Below, in pieces: positions 5,964 through 6,855 of a DNA stretch of 6,855 nucleotides; position 1 is the first letter of the stretch; each line of letters starts with the position of its first letter. The DNA is from a bacterium. GTDB lineage: Bacteria > UBP15 > UBA6099 > DSWB01. The stretch is from contig JAGUYV010000420.1 of assembly GCA_020061125.1 (NCBI GenBank), positions 1 to 6,855 of the forward strand. The letters are read 5' to 3'. The notes beneath the pieces are model-generated. The model worked only from the letters and a program-made list of their open reading frames with translations. It was not told the origin of the DNA and did not search any database. Position numbers and translations under genes: made by a program.

Positions 5964-6515
5964 ATGGTAAAAAGCGACACATGGATCATTTCCATGGCCC
6001 GGGAGCGCGGGCTGATCGAGCCGTTCGAGGCCGGGCAGGTCCGGGATGGCGTGATATCCTACGGCGTGTCCTCGTATGGCTACGACCTGCGCCTGGAGCG
6101 CGAGTTCCAGGCGCCGCTCTTTGAGCAGGACACCGTGGTGGATCCCAAGAACCCCGGCTCGCTCGAATACGATTCTCTTGTTGCGGATTCGTTTCTGATC
6201 CCCCCCGGCAGCTTTGTGCTGGCCCGCAGCCTCGAGTATTTCCGCATTCCGCGCGATGTGCTGGGCCTGTGCACGGGCAAGTCCACTTACGCGCGCAGCG
6301 GCGTGCTGGTGAATGTCACTCCGCTCGAGCCGGAATGGGAGGGGTACATAACGCTTAATGTCATCAATGCAGGCCCCGCGCCCGTAAAGCTGTATGCGGG
6401 CGAGGGCGCGGCGCAGGTGATTTTCTTCGCCGCCGAACAGGTCTGCGCCACCTCTTACGCGGACCGCAAGGGCAAGTACCAGGCCGCAAGGGGCATTGAG
6501 CAATCCAAAATCTGA
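5964..6515 (+). CDS. dcd: dCTP deaminase family protein (Glu-to-Asn at catalytic position)
   Basis: A 183-residue protein matching dCTP deaminase along its whole length; the family is about 185-195 residues. Dcd is a cytoplasmic trimer that converts dCTP to dUTP and ammonia, feeding thymidylate synthesis; some relatives also have dUTPase activity. Visible motifs are MVKSDTWI at the start, IEPFEAGQV, SSYGYDLR (36-43), SFVLARSLEYFRIPRDV, GKSTYAR (105-111, with the conserved Ser107 and Arg111) and VTPLEPEWEGYITL. This is the chlamydial/alphaproteobacterial-type subgroup. The residue after EGYITL is Asn132 (codon 6357-6359), where homologues I recall have the catalytic Glu (Glu138 of E. coli Dcd). 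Without it, deamination would be expected to fail, so activity is uncertain even though the family is clear. The terminator-like hairpin upstream separates it from the flagellin/VWA gene, and no strong promoter of its own is visible. Confidence 0.92.
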   Translation: MVKSDTWIISMARERGLIEPFEAGQVRDGVISYGVSSYGYDLRLEREFQAPLFEQDTVVDPKNPGSLEYDSLVADSFLIPPGSFVLARSLEYFRIPRDVLGLCTGKSTYARSGVLVNVTPLEPEWEGYITLNVINAGPAPVKLYAGEGAAQVIFFAAEQVCATSYADRKGKYQAARGIEQSKI

Positions 6516-6520
6516 AACCG

Positions 6521-6541
6521 GCGCGGAACATTTTCCCGCGC
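6521..6541 (+). terminator. Weak hairpin between dcd and pepA
   Basis: GCGCGG (6521-6526) pairs with CCGCGC (6536-6541) around a 9-base loop, just after the dcd stop codon. No T-run follows, so it may be only a partial terminator or an mRNA-stabilising hairpin. Confidence 0.3.
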
Positions 6542-6595
6542 GCTGTCATTTGACTCCATGAACAACGCATTTTCGAACACAGGGGGGAACCGGAC

Positions 6596-6855
6596 ATGAA
6601 CATCAAAGTTACGGCAATGGACATCACGGCGTACAAGGGCGGCGCCCTGGTCGTGAATCTCTTTCACAAGGTAAAAACACCGGGCGGCGCAACCGGCGCC
6701 GTGGACAAGGCTCTGGGCGGCATCATCACCTCAATGATAAAAGACGGGCAGATAACGGGCGCGCTCGAAGAAACCACGGTCATTCCTACATACGGAAAAA
6801 TCGGCGCATCGCGTGTGGTGGTGGTCGGGCTGGGCAAAAAAGAGGAATTCGACCC
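6596..6855 (+). CDS. pepA: Leucyl aminopeptidase (M17), N-terminal part, cut by window end
   Basis: The first 86 codons of a gene that continues beyond the window. The peptide matches the N-terminal macro-like domain of M17 leucyl aminopeptidase: MNIKVTAMDI, ALVVNLFHKV, PGGATGAVDKALGG and RVVVVGLGKKEEFD all correspond to conserved stretches in PepA. In E. coli PepA this domain supports hexamer assembly and DNA binding, while the two-metal peptidase site lies in the C-terminal domain, outside this window. A purine-rich GGGGGGAA (6582-6589) stands 6 bases before the ATG. A TTGACT at 6550-6555 could be a -35 element, but no good -10 follows. The enzyme removes N-terminal residues from peptides in the cytoplasm. 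Whether the catalytic half is intact cannot be seen. Confidence 0.9.
   Translation, partial: MNIKVTAMDITAYKGGALVVNLFHKVKTPGGATGAVDKALGGIITSMIKDGQITGALEETTVIPTYGKIGASRVVVVGLGKKEEFD

Noticed and set aside
4662-6503. A 613-codon open frame antisense to both the flagellin/VWA gene and dcd
   Set aside because: It runs through two well-supported genes and the hairpin between them, has no recognisable motif and no promoter or ribosome site. Composition explains it.
6550-6578. TTGACT as the -35 of a pepA promoter
   Set aside because: No acceptable -10 hexamer occurs 16-18 bases downstream; the best match there is TTCGAA.

Overview
The window is GC-rich bacterial chromosomal DNA, densely coding, with E. 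coli-like sigma70 promoters and GGGAG-type ribosome binding sites. It looks like a Gram-negative bacterium. The multi-GAF kinase, the small receiver protein and the chlamydial/alphaproteobacterial-type Dcd recall Deltaproteobacteria or PVC-like lineages, but I cannot fix the phylum. There is no rRNA, tRNA, CRISPR array or insertion sequence, and no gene-free stretch above 300 bases.

Layout. (1) 64-813, minus: the front half of a membrane glycosyltransferase of the GT39/ArnT-like type, ending early at a stop codon. (2) 967-3402, plus: a soluble triple-GAF histidine kinase with its own promoter, divergent from the glycosyltransferase. (3) 3475-3831, plus: a CheY-like single-domain response regulator, again with its own near-consensus promoter. 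(4) 3851-4369, minus: a stand-alone cyclic-nucleotide-binding protein, convergent with the regulator. (5) 4554-5873, plus: an unusual 439-residue protein in which a von Willebrand A-like domain sits between flagellin-like N- and C-terminal segments. It has its own promoter, a structured leader and a terminator-like hairpin. (6) 5964-6515, plus: a dCTP deaminase family protein (dcd) with Asn where the catalytic Glu is expected. (7) 6596-6855, plus: the N-terminal end of a leucyl aminopeptidase (pepA), cut by the window edge.

Genes 2-4 form a cytoplasmic signalling group: sensor kinase, receiver and second-messenger-binding protein. No DNA-binding output domain is visible. The flagellin/VWA hybrid is transcribed divergently from the cNMP-binding gene across 184 bases that carry both promoters. 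A functional link between the signalling genes and the hybrid is inferred from position only. dcd and pepA look like housekeeping genes.

The most interesting item is the flagellin-framed VWA protein. It resembles flagellins that carry an enzyme in their variable region, but it lacks the terminal segments needed to build a filament. The Glu-to-Asn change in Dcd is the second item to check.
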